Shown here piece after piece: positions 8,049-14,645 of a stretch of 35,618 nt of DNA (position 1 is the first letter of the stretch; each line of letters begins with the position of its first letter). Below the pieces are notes generated by a model. It searched no databases. It was given only the letters and a program-made list of their open reading frames with translations, and was not told where the DNA came from. A program made the position numbers and the translations under genes. This DNA is from a virus: IMG/VR virus record IMGVR_UViG_3300009103_000091, positions 1-35,618 of that record; one strand, written 5' to 3'.

Positions 8049-10067
8049 ATGGCATATGGTGTTAAATATGAAATGGAATTTGAAGATATTCTAGGGTATG
8101 GTAAAAAATTACAAATACTTAAAGATGGATATTCAGGATCTGATGAAAAAATAGTTGGTCAAAAATCGCCTGTTGTTGTTAAATGGAAAAGCCAAAATGA
8201 TTTCTATAAACCTATAATTGGTTCAATATGTACCTTAAATTTATTTATTACCGATGATGTTACCTATGATGAATTTTACAAATTTGACGAAAGGGAATAT
8301 CAAGTTAAAATTTACTACAAAGATAGTTCAAGTGCATGGCAACTCTATTGGATAGGGTTTTTGGTTGTTGATAATTATAAAGAGGGGTTTAAGTCATTAC
8401 CAACCGCTATTAAATTAAATGCATATGATAATTTAGGGACATTAAAAAATTATGATGCACCATTAGATAGTTCAGCTTCTTATGCAAATAGATCACGTAT
8501 TGCCGATATTTTAGCCAATACTGGTTTGTCATTAGATATATGGTGTCAAGCTGATATTAGATGGGCTGTATCTTCATTGCCCAGCCCTGATAGTTACCCA
8601 ACTGAAAAGGCGGTAATGAAAAATCAATTAATTAGAAGTGAAATTTATGGACATTGTGACGATTTAACTAAAGGTTATGATGTGCCTAATGCAAAAACTC
8701 AATTAGAAACTATTTTAAAAAATTATAATTGTAGGATATTTCAATCCTATGGTAAATGGTTTATTGTAGAAAATTCTAATGTATTTGATTCAAATGTAAA
8801 AAGTTCAATATGGACTACTGTAAGTGGTGGTGGCACTGCTAGTGGTATCAGATCATCAATTAAAACACAATTAGTTAGTGCAAGTGCCGAAACTATACAA
8901 ACCGATAAATACAATAGTAGTGGTACAGCAACAACATCCGCAAACGAATCAATTTTAAGAATTTGCCCAACTACAATTAAAAATATAGGCGGTGATTTGG
9001 TGCGTGAATATATACCGCCATTTGCAAAAGCCAAATATAATTTTGAATCTAAACAAATAAATATCTATAATTATACAGATAATGTTGGTTTTGAATATGG
9101 CTCAACAGGGTGGACTTTAAGTGGGTATGCTAGTATTGTTACTAACGACAATGTAAAACAAGGCAATGCATCGCTTAAATTAAGTGATAGCGCACCAACG
9201 AGTGGCGCAACTGAAATGTTTTCAAATATTTTAGCTAACTCACAGGGGTGGCATTATTATATGAGTGCATCTGCAATTATGTCGGTGTTTATAGAACTTA
9301 ATAATGCAGAATCTGGCGGTACGCCTGATGTAGATGTTAATTTTCAAATTATAGCATATAAAAATCCTAATACCTATTATTGGGATGATGAAAATAGCAC
9401 ATGGACATCAACCGCAACAACAATAACTAGAACTTTTGATGTGCCTAATAACTGGCACGACATTAGTATTGGAATAAATGATACTGGAATACCTACAAAT
9501 TTAGGTAGTTTTAGTGTAGGTCTTAAAGTGTTTAATTGCGTGTACACTTCTAGTTATATAGATTATATATATTTTGATAATGTTGGTATAAGAACAAGTG
9601 CAAATAAGCCAGAATATAGCGCTGCACAACAAGAAACTAGAAAATTGCCTAGTAATTATATAGAAATAGCAGAAAACAATGTCTCGGGTGATGTGTTTAG
9701 TGATGATTATGAAATGAAAGGCACTTATTATTTTAATGGCACACCGCCTAGTGATTTTAGTTTTTCACGTACTAGAGATTATCATACCAGGCGACCCATG
9801 TTTACAAGAAATCTACAAAATATAATGAATGATCACAGGGATTTTGTAGTTAGATATGAAGGTACATTTAGAAATGAAGTTGAAGAACCATTATCTTTAC
9901 ATAATAGAATATGGTTTAATTTTGGCGCATCAGTATTTCAAGACGATCAAAGTTGTTATATAGATGCATTAGAATATGATTTAAGGTTAGCAACAGCAAA
10001 AGTGGTGGCACATTTACCAAATGACGATGATGATATAAGTTGTAATTTTAGAATTACATCGGAATAA
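8049..10067 (+). CDS. Tail tip / distal tail protein with a carbohydrate-binding-like insert
   Basis: 672 residues directly behind the tape measure (2-base gap), where siphoviruses place distal tail or baseplate hub genes. The first ~110 residues look like a beta-rich tail-tip domain, with GSICTLNLFITDD and YYKDSSSAWQLYWIGFLVVD. Residues ~340-515 form a separate beta-sandwich-like unit beginning GFEYGSTGWTLSGYASIV, with QGNASLKLSD and YIYFDNVGI at the end; this resembles jelly-roll carbohydrate-binding modules. The rest carries ARG-rich strands such as RDYHTRRPMFTRNLQNIMN. I infer a hub protein that also touches host surface glycans. No lysozyme or peptidase motif is visible. A terminator follows. 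Confidence 0.75.
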   Translation: MAYGVKYEMEFEDILGYGKKLQILKDGYSGSDEKIVGQKSPVVVKWKSQNDFYKPIIGSICTLNLFITDDVTYDEFYKFDEREYQVKIYYKDSSSAWQLYWIGFLVVDNYKEGFKSLPTAIKLNAYDNLGTLKNYDAPLDSSASYANRSRIADILANTGLSLDIWCQADIRWAVSSLPSPDSYPTEKAVMKNQLIRSEIYGHCDDLTKGYDVPNAKTQLETILKNYNCRIFQSYGKWFIVENSNVFDSNVKSSIWTTVSGGGTASGIRSSIKTQLVSASAETIQTDKYNSSGTATTSANESILRICPTTIKNIGGDLVREYIPPFAKAKYNFESKQINIYNYTDNVGFEYGSTGWTLSGYASIVTNDNVKQGNASLKLSDSAPTSGATEMFSNILANSQGWHYYMSASAIMSVFIELNNAESGGTPDVDVNFQIIAYKNPNTYYWDDENSTWTSTATTITRTFDVPNNWHDISIGINDTGIPTNLGSFSVGLKVFNCVYTSSYIDYIYFDNVGIRTSANKPEYSAAQQETRKLPSNYIEIAENNVSGDVFSDDYEMKGTYYFNGTPPSDFSFSRTRDYHTRRPMFTRNLQNIMNDHRDFVVRYEGTFRNEVEEPLSLHNRIWFNFGASVFQDDQSCYIDALEYDLRLATAKVVAHLPNDDDDISCNFRITSE

Positions 10068-10097
10068 TACATTCAGATGCTCCCTTTTCTGTTTGCG

Positions 10098-10137
10098 AAA
10101 AGCGTAAGAATTTTTATAATTTTTGCGCTTTTTTTTA
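10098..10137 (+). terminator. Rho-independent terminator after the tail operon
   Basis: AAAAGCG pairs with CGCTTTT across a mainly A/T inner stem (taagaa with tttttg, including wobbles), and a run of T follows. It lies 31 bases after the stop of the tail tip gene and closes the tail transcription unit. Confidence 0.75.
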
Positions 10138-10190
10138 TTAAATTTTGAAAATATTCTTTTAATATGTTTTTTTTATTGAAAGTTTTTTTT

Positions 10191-10198
10191 TAAATTTG
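10191..10198 (+). promoter_or_regulatory. Bacteroidota-type -7 element TAAATTTG before the DNA metabolism genes
   Basis: TAAATTTG followed by CA sits 24 bases before the ATG at 10222, just after the tail-operon terminator. It is the best candidate for the promoter of the early or replication operon. A TTG lies upstream at 10176, but closer than the usual -33 spacing. Confidence 0.55.
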
Positions 10199-10221
10199 CA
10201 TTTAATGATAAAATTAAAGAT

Positions 10222-10413
10222 ATGTTTGAAAGAGAATTTATTGGCGAATTAAAACGCCTAAACTTAAAGCGTTATGATGTGTGTTATATTCTACAATGCA
10301 CTATGCCAACGCTAAAATCAAGATTAAAAAATCCAGGCACTTTTACGTTAAACGAAATCAACAATCTTAAAGAATGTGGATTTGAATTAAATTATATATA
10401 TGAAAGCAATTAA
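10222..10413 (+). CDS. Small helix-turn-helix-like regulator
   Basis: 63 residues, the first gene of the replication/recombination operon. Residues ~17-45 (RYDVCYILQCTMPTLKSRL and FTLNEINNL) follow the spacing of a Cro/CI-type helix-turn-helix: a short recognition element, then a target-reading helix with TLKSRL. Small regulators in this position are common in Bacteroidota phages and may control the early promoter at 10191. It could instead be a replication accessory protein. The next gene starts inside its last codons (overlap of 14 bases), which suggests translational coupling. Confidence 0.6.
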   Translation: MFEREFIGELKRLNLKRYDVCYILQCTMPTLKSRLKNPGTFTLNEINNLKECGFELNYIYESN

Positions 10414-10876
10414 AATTAAAGGTAAAGATTATATTGAGGTTAATGAAAGGATTAAACATTTTAGAAAAAAATATCCTGATTATTCATTAACGTCTGAAGT
10501 AATTGAAAAAACGCCAGATTCTATAATGATAATGGCGACCATTTCAAATGAAAGCGGTGTTGTTTTAGCCACTGGATTGGCTGAAGAAACCAAAGGAACA
10601 ACATATATAAATGAAACTTCATATGTTGAAAATTGTGAAACCAGTGCGTGGGGTCGTGCATTAGGTAATTTTGGTATTGGAATAGATACTAGTATTGCTA
10701 GTGCCGATGAGGTTATTAATGCTGTTAATAACCAAAAAACACAACAATGGCTAACACAAACACAATATGTTAATACATTAAAAGGCACTAAAAAACAAGC
10801 CCTAAATGTATTGGAAAAATATAAAATGAAAAAAGAATATAAAAACGAAATATTAACCAAATTTAAAATTAAATAA
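10400..10876 (+). CDS. Probable single-strand annealing protein (recombinase)
   Basis: 158 residues. The N-terminal part reads YIEVNERIKHFRKKYPDYS, the middle ATGLAEE, then the distinctive INETSYVENCETSAWGRALG and FGIGIDTSIASADEV. The ENxETSAxGRALA block is shared by phage proteins annotated as ERF/Rad52-like annealing proteins. These coat single strands and pair them with homologous DNA in phage recombination. The C-terminus is Lys-rich and may bind DNA. Its neighbours support the role: an SSB-like gene directly downstream and a RecE-like exonuclease two genes on, together a complete single-strand annealing module. Family assignment is from remembered patterns. Confidence 0.65.
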   Translation: MKAIKIKGKDYIEVNERIKHFRKKYPDYSLTSEVIEKTPDSIMIMATISNESGVVLATGLAEETKGTTYINETSYVENCETSAWGRALGNFGIGIDTSIASADEVINAVNNQKTQQWLTQTQYVNTLKGTKKQALNVLEKYKMKKEYKNEILTKFKIK

Positions 10877-10877
10877 A

Positions 10878-11162
10878 ATGGCAGAAACTAAAACAAAGTA
10901 TGTAGGTGGAATAAGATTTTTTCCTACACCTGAAAACGCACCAGAAAATCTATGTGCTAATGGTGTTTTAACACCTAGTGAATTGGGCGTTAGCTTAAAA
11001 CAAGAAGGCATTGAAGATGCTAAAGGCGAATACAAGGGTAATGTGCAATATAAAATCACATTATGGAAACGTGATGATGGTTCATACAACTTGGTGTTTA
11101 ATACATTCAAACCAGAGCAAAAAGGTGGCGATGCAAAGGGAGGCGATGACCTACCTTTTTAG
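10878..11162 (+). CDS. SSB-like single-stranded DNA binding protein
   Basis: 94 residues. The core has beta-strand-like stretches (YVGGIRFFPTPENAPENL, VQYKITLWKRDDGSYNLVF) compatible with a small OB-like fold. The C-terminus is Gly/Lys-rich and ends in GGDDLPF, matching the acidic-hydrophobic tip (DDxPF) by which SSB proteins recruit partners. It is shorter than bacterial SSB (about 150-180 residues) and I cannot show an OB fold directly. The gene lies one base after the annealing protein gene and is followed by a strong hairpin terminator, so these early genes may be made in larger amounts than those downstream. Confidence 0.65.
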   Translation: MAETKTKYVGGIRFFPTPENAPENLCANGVLTPSELGVSLKQEGIEDAKGEYKGNVQYKITLWKRDDGSYNLVFNTFKPEQKGGDAKGGDDLPF

Positions 11163-11168
11163 TTAATT

Positions 11169-11197
11169 AAGGCGCTCTATTTAGGGCGCTTTTTTTA
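11169..11197 (+). terminator. Rho-independent terminator after the SSB-like gene
   Basis: A stem of about ten pairs (AAGGCGCTCT with AGGGCGCTTT, two G-U wobbles) closes a four-base loop, followed by a T tract. It lies in a 52-base gap inside the early cluster and probably only attenuates transcription. Confidence 0.8.
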
Positions 11198-11214
11198 ATT
11201 TCTTTTTTAAAAAA

Positions 11215-11454
11215 ATGCAAGAAAAAACAGAAAAGGGCGTAGTATTAGTGCTAATAGTGGCAATGTTATGTTATTTAACATACTATTATGGCGCTAATAA
11301 ACCACCCACTATAATTACTAAAATTGAATATATTGACGATAAGTGTATATGTATAAAATGTGGTAAACGATTCAATTTTAGTGAGGTTAGTTATTTAATA
11401 GAAAAATTAGAAAACAACGATTTAATAGAAAAATTAGAAAACAATGATAAGTAA
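11215..11454 (+). CDS. Small membrane protein with CxxC and a tandem nonapeptide repeat
   Basis: 79 residues. Residues ~9-27 (VVLVLIVAMLCYLTYYYG) form one membrane segment near the N-terminus; a positive MQEKTEK start suggests the N-terminus stays inside or acts as an uncleaved anchor. A soluble part follows with CICIKCGKRF, a possible metal-binding or disulfide site. The C-terminus has LIEKLENND twice in a row, encoded by a 27-base tandem repeat with one silent difference. It overlaps the RecE-like gene by 11 bases. Function unknown; the location among recombination genes does not explain a membrane protein. Confidence 0.65.
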   Translation: MQEKTEKGVVLVLIVAMLCYLTYYYGANKPPTIITKIEYIDDKCICIKCGKRFNFSEVSYLIEKLENNDLIEKLENNDK

Positions 11455-12199
11455 AAATGATAGTAATGAAGATTATCATGCTTCACCAGGAATAAGTGCA
11501 TCAGGGCTTAAAACAATATATTTAAAATCAATGTTCCATTATTTGAATCAAAAACCCTTTGAATCAAAAGCAATGGCGTTTGGATCTGCGGTGCATACTG
11601 CACTACTAGAACCTGATGATTTTGATAATGAATATTACATAATGCCTAAATTAGATAGGCGCACAAAAATAGGTCAAACCATATATAATAATCATTTGAA
11701 ATTAACAAAAGATAAAAAATTATTAACTAAAGAAGAAGGTGATAAAATAAATTATATAATAAAAAATTTTAGAAAAAATACATTAGCAAAAGAATATTCG
11801 CAAGGACAAATAGAAATATCACATTATGGTAAATATAATGATATTGATGTTAGAATACGCCCTGATGTTTTAAATAGAGAAAGGGACTTTATAAGTGATG
11901 TAAAAACTTGTCAAGACAATTCACCTATGGCGTTTAAACGTGATATATATAAGTATGCCTATCACTTACAAGCTGCGTTTTATATAGATCAATTAGGTAT
12001 TAATAATTTTAAATTCATCGCTGTTCAAAATGTATATCCATTTACAGTAGAGGTTTATACATTAAGTAATGAATTATTAGAACGTGGTCGTAATGCATGG
12101 AAACAAGCGTTTAAAGATTATGAAATTTATTTAGAAACTGGAATAATTACTAGCTATAACTGGCAAACTTATTCAGATGATGGATCATATATATTATGA
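11444..12199 (+). CDS. RecE-like exonuclease (PD-(D/E)XK, exodeoxyribonuclease VIII type)
   Basis: 251 residues. The start has YHASPGISASGLK, then AMAFGSAVHTALLEPDDF near residues 44-58, the pattern that opens the RecE/PDDEXK nuclease domain. The catalytic signature is visible as RPDVL (around residue 139) and SDVKT (around 150), with YKYAYHLQAAFYIDQL following, as in this family. Such enzymes degrade one strand of duplex ends and work with a single-strand annealing protein, which lies three genes upstream. The length fits phage RecE-type nuclease domains rather than the much longer E. coli RecE. It overlaps its upstream neighbour by 11 bases and its downstream neighbour by 4. Confidence 0.85.
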   Translation: MISKNDSNEDYHASPGISASGLKTIYLKSMFHYLNQKPFESKAMAFGSAVHTALLEPDDFDNEYYIMPKLDRRTKIGQTIYNNHLKLTKDKKLLTKEEGDKINYIIKNFRKNTLAKEYSQGQIEISHYGKYNDIDVRIRPDVLNRERDFISDVKTCQDNSPMAFKRDIYKYAYHLQAAFYIDQLGINNFKFIAVQNVYPFTVEVYTLSNELLERGRNAWKQAFKDYEIYLETGIITSYNWQTYSDDGSYIL

Positions 12200-12579
12200 A
12201 AAAAATAAGAAATGTAATTGAAAAATTTTATAAACTAGATATTTCAACAAAAACACGAAAATTAAAATATGTATATGCTAGGGCTATATATTTTGAATTA
12301 TGTTATAATTACACAAAACATACCTATTCGCAAATAGCCAAAACATTAAACATGAATCATTCAACTGTATTGCATTCTATAAAAACATTTCCATATATGT
12401 TAAAGCATGATAAACAATTAAATTCCGAATACTATCTTATTAGGCAGTTGTTAAATTTTTCATTAAAAAAACCTAGAATTAATGCTAATGTATTAGTAAA
12501 AAAATATAATTCTTTGTTATTAAAATTTGATGTTTTACAAACGATGTATAATAATTTAAAGAACAAAAACCAAAATTGA
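12196..12579 (+). CDS. Stand-alone DnaA domain IV-like DNA-binding protein
   Basis: 127 residues. Residues ~20-66 resemble the DNA-binding domain IV of DnaA: a basic lead (RKLKYVYARAIYFEL) and then YSQIAKTLNMNHSTVLHSIK, which lines up with the DnaA signature IGxxFGxRDHTTVxHAxxK. There is no ATPase domain. The rest is a Lys/Leu-rich helical tail (VKKYNSLLLKFDVL). Possible roles are binding DnaA boxes at a phage origin, competing with host DnaA, or regulating transcription. It follows the RecE-like gene with a 4-base overlap and precedes nuclease and initiator genes. The homology call is by motif only. Confidence 0.75.
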   Translation: MKKIRNVIEKFYKLDISTKTRKLKYVYARAIYFELCYNYTKHTYSQIAKTLNMNHSTVLHSIKTFPYMLKHDKQLNSEYYLIRQLLNFSLKKPRINANVLVKKYNSLLLKFDVLQTMYNNLKNKNQN

Positions 12580-12591
12580 TAAATTATTTTC

Positions 12592-12599
12592 TAACTTTG
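12592..12599 (+). promoter_or_regulatory. Bacteroidota-type -7 element TAACTTTG
   Basis: TAACTTTG followed by TA lies 12 bases before the ATG at 12612, in the 32-base gap after the DnaA-like gene. A TTG occurs at 12576, closer than the usual -33 spacing. Confidence 0.45.
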
Positions 12600-12611
12600 T
12601 AGAAAAGATAA

Positions 12612-12986
12612 ATGAAATCAAACCCATTTAATAAATATCTAACTAAAGAAGATAAACTTCAACATCAAATTGTCACTTATTTAAAATTTCAACATCCAAG
12701 CGTATTATTTACCCACGTACCAAATGAAGGTAAACGATCAACATTTGAACGATATAAATTTAAGTATTTAGGCGCAAGGGCTGGTGTGCCAGATCTGTTG
12801 ATATTTCATGCAAACAAAACACATAATGGGTTGGCAATAGAATTAAAAGTAGGTTATAACAAACCAACAGAACATCAATTAAAATGGTTATTAGAATTGC
12901 AAAATGCTGGTTGGGCTGCATATTGTATTAATGATTTTGATAAATGTGTTGATATTATTAATTCGTATATAAAAAATGAAATATAG
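12612..12986 (+). CDS. VRR-NUC domain nuclease
   Basis: 124 residues, nearly all one VRR-NUC domain. The pattern is complete: an early Q in LQHQIVTYLKFQHP, HVPNEGKRS near 35-43, then GARAGVPDLLIF (Asp 61), GLAIELKVG (Glu 77, Lys 79) and PTEHQLKWL (Gln 89). These are the metal-binding and catalytic residues of this PD-(D/E)XK branch. Phage members are common in replication clusters and are thought to cut branched DNA intermediates; the specific substrate here is not known. The next gene overlaps its end by 11 bases. Confidence 0.9.
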   Translation: MKSNPFNKYLTKEDKLQHQIVTYLKFQHPSVLFTHVPNEGKRSTFERYKFKYLGARAGVPDLLIFHANKTHNGLAIELKVGYNKPTEHQLKWLLELQNAGWAAYCINDFDKCVDIINSYIKNEI

Positions 12987-13215
12987 CAAGGTGTATTTTG
13001 ACGAAAACAATCAAAAAGTGAGATGGACACAAAACATAACCGAAGATATAGACATATCATATGACTATGTAGGTAAAATGACAAGGGTAGAATTTGATTT
13101 ATTAATAGAGGTTTTATGGGAAATTTTTGAAGAAAAGGATATTCCATTAAAAGATTTTATGAAGCATTACAAAGAAATAAGAAGTTTTTGCGATAGATTA
13201 AAAACTATGATTTAA
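12976..13215 (+). CDS. Hypothetical protein
   Basis: 79 residues, acidic and mostly helical by composition, with no signal peptide or membrane segment. It reads as two halves: a beta-like start (YSKVYFDENNQKVRW) and a helical part (RVEFDLLIEVLWEIFEEKD) with a basic tail (HYKEIRSFCDRLKTM). I do not recognise it. It overlaps the VRR-NUC gene by 11 bases and sits 8 bases before the replication initiator gene, so it is probably cotranslated and part of the replication module. Confidence 0.6.
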   Translation: MKYSKVYFDENNQKVRWTQNITEDIDISYDYVGKMTRVEFDLLIEVLWEIFEEKDIPLKDFMKHYKEIRSFCDRLKTMI

Positions 13216-13223
13216 ACAATAAA

Positions 13224-14105
13224 ATGAAAATAAATAAAATAATTAAACCAAAGCGTTTTTCACGTTTTGTTATAGTTCCTACTGCTATATTTAGATATGA
13301 AAATATTTCTGCTGGTGCTACTGGTTTATATTGTTGGCTATTTTCACATAATGAAAACCAGGAAATAACATTTACTTTTATTTTAAATCATTTTAAAGAA
13401 GGGCGCGATGCCTTGAAAAATAAAATGAAAGAACTTGAAAGCATAGGTTTTCTATTGCGTGAACAAATTAAAATAGATGGAAAATTTAAAGGTTATAATT
13501 ACATACTAAATGATGTACCGCTAACTGGAAAACCGCTAACTGGAAAACCACTGCCTGGAAATCAACAACAAAGTAATAATAGTATTAATACTAAGTATAA
13601 TATTAATACTATAAAAAGTAATAATATACCAAACACTGAAAAATTTGACCCATTAGTGAATTCAGCGTTTGGTTATTTTATTGAATTATTTCCTGAAAAA
13701 AATCGCCCCAAGACAAAAGCAGCAATAAATAAATGGATGGATATATTAGATAAAGTACAACGCCTGGATAAATATGATCTACGTGAAGTGTATATTAGAT
13801 GTAAAGAATTAAGAAATGATCCCTTTTGGGAAACTAATTTTTTAAGTTTAGTTAAATTAAGAAATTATAATAGGGATGGCGTTAGATATATTGACGCATT
13901 TATGTATAAACAAAAAAATAATATTAATAGCATTAAAAGAAAAATACCTAGCGCCATTAAGTTCTATAAATATAATGATCCATTGGGCAATATATCTATT
14001 GGGCTAAAAACAATTAATGGAGATATTGATTTTGAAATGTTAAAAACAATGCTATCTAAAAACGACATTGATACATTGTTAAATAAAATAAATGATATTA
14101 AATGA
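13224..14105 (+). CDS. Replication initiator / replisome organiser (winged helix)
   Basis: 293 residues. Residues ~10-95 resemble the N-terminal winged helix of phage initiators: IVPTAIF, AGATGLYCWLFSH, GRDALKNKMKELESIGFLLRE and GYNYILND. A linker rich in Asn, Ser and Thr follows, holding PLTGK PLTGK PLPGN. The C-terminal part (~140-235) is helical, with FGYFIELFPEKNRPK and DPFWETNFLSLVKLRNY, as in DnaD- or replisome-organiser-type loaders. Such proteins bind the phage origin and bring in the helicase. The linker's DNA consists of 15-base repeats followed by an A/T-only-like stretch, as expected of an origin inside the initiator gene. It overlaps the next gene by 4 bases (ATGA). Confidence 0.78.
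   Translation: MKINKIIKPKRFSRFVIVPTAIFRYENISAGATGLYCWLFSHNENQEITFTFILNHFKEGRDALKNKMKELESIGFLLREQIKIDGKFKGYNYILNDVPLTGKPLTGKPLPGNQQQSNNSINTKYNINTIKSNNIPNTEKFDPLVNSAFGYFIELFPEKNRPKTKAAINKWMDILDKVQRLDKYDLREVYIRCKELRNDPFWETNFLSLVKLRNYNRDGVRYIDAFMYKQKNNINSIKRKIPSAIKFYKYNDPLGNISIGLKTINGDIDFEMLKTMLSKNDIDTLLNKINDIK
13518..13562 (+). repeat. Three 15-bp iteron-like repeats inside the initiator gene
   Basis: Two perfect copies of CCGCTAACTGGAAAA (13518-13532 and 13533-13547) are followed by a diverged third copy (13548-13562). Each encodes one pentapeptide of the PLTGK type. Tandem repeats in this part of an initiator gene are a typical origin feature in lambdoid and lactococcal phages. Use as initiator binding sites is inference. 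Confidence 0.85.
13565..13635. other. AT-rich palindromic stretch, candidate origin unwinding element
   Basis: Just downstream of the 15-bp repeats lies a stretch with almost no G or C. It contains the perfect palindrome AGTATTAATACT (13581-13592) and a second TATTAATACT at 13601-13610. This pairing of iterons with an adjacent easily melted region, inside the initiator gene, is how several phage origins are built. Confidence 0.5.
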
Positions 14106-14602
14106 AAAAAGGTCAAGTTTTTACATTAGACAAAATAGAAAAAATGATTGTTGAATTGGTAGCAAATGAAAGACAAAAAAATAAAGAAAACACAGGTTGG
14201 AATGGTTATGGTACTGTTGCTGATAAACAAGATGCCGAATTAAATGTTGTTGGTTTTGGCGCTGAACTTATATTTTGTAGAGAATTTAATATTCACCCTG
14301 ATTTTAAAATTCATAATACTAGTAAAATAAAAGGTACTGATAATTATGATTGTATGTATAAAAATAAAACCATAGATGTTAAAGTAAATAGGAATCCAAA
14401 AAACCCATTAATGATACCAGAATATGCTAAGAGTTGTTGTCATTTGTTTGCATTGTTTAGTTGTAAATACCCTAAATATAGATTTGAAGGATTTGCTACT
14501 AATGAAATGATCTTTAAAAAATCTAATTTAAGAATGACTAAAGTAGAAGCATATGTGCTTAATAAAACAAAATTATTAGAATTTAATGAGTTAAATATTT
14601 GA
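14102..14602 (+). CDS. Putative PD-(D/E)XK-like nuclease
   Basis: 166 residues. FGAELIFCREFNI near residues 57-69 gives the early helix with a conserved Glu. KGTDNYDCMYKNKTIDVKVNR (around 80-105) has the Asp and then a DVKV strand, fitting the E...D...(D/E)xK core of restriction-endonuclease-like folds. Similar small proteins lie in replication modules of marine phages with no assigned role. A resolvase or end-processing role would fit the cluster but cannot be read from the sequence. It starts inside the stop of the initiator gene and is followed by a promoter-like element. It could be a non-catalytic relative. Confidence 0.55.
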   Translation: MKKGQVFTLDKIEKMIVELVANERQKNKENTGWNGYGTVADKQDAELNVVGFGAELIFCREFNIHPDFKIHNTSKIKGTDNYDCMYKNKTIDVKVNRNPKNPLMIPEYAKSCCHLFALFSCKYPKYRFEGFATNEMIFKKSNLRMTKVEAYVLNKTKLLEFNELNI

Positions 14603-14615
14603 AATATAAAATAAG

Positions 14616-14623
14616 TATATTTG
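14616..14623 (+). promoter_or_regulatory. Bacteroidota-type -7 element TATATTTG before the primase-helicase gene
   Basis: TATATTTG followed by CTATAAC lies 23 bases before the ATG at 14646. A TTTG at 14598-14601 is upstream but closer (14 bases) than the standard -33 spacing. The A-rich tract with repeated ACAATAA after it replaces a Shine-Dalgarno sequence. Confidence 0.55.
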
Positions 14624-14645
14624 CTATAACAATAAACAATAAACA

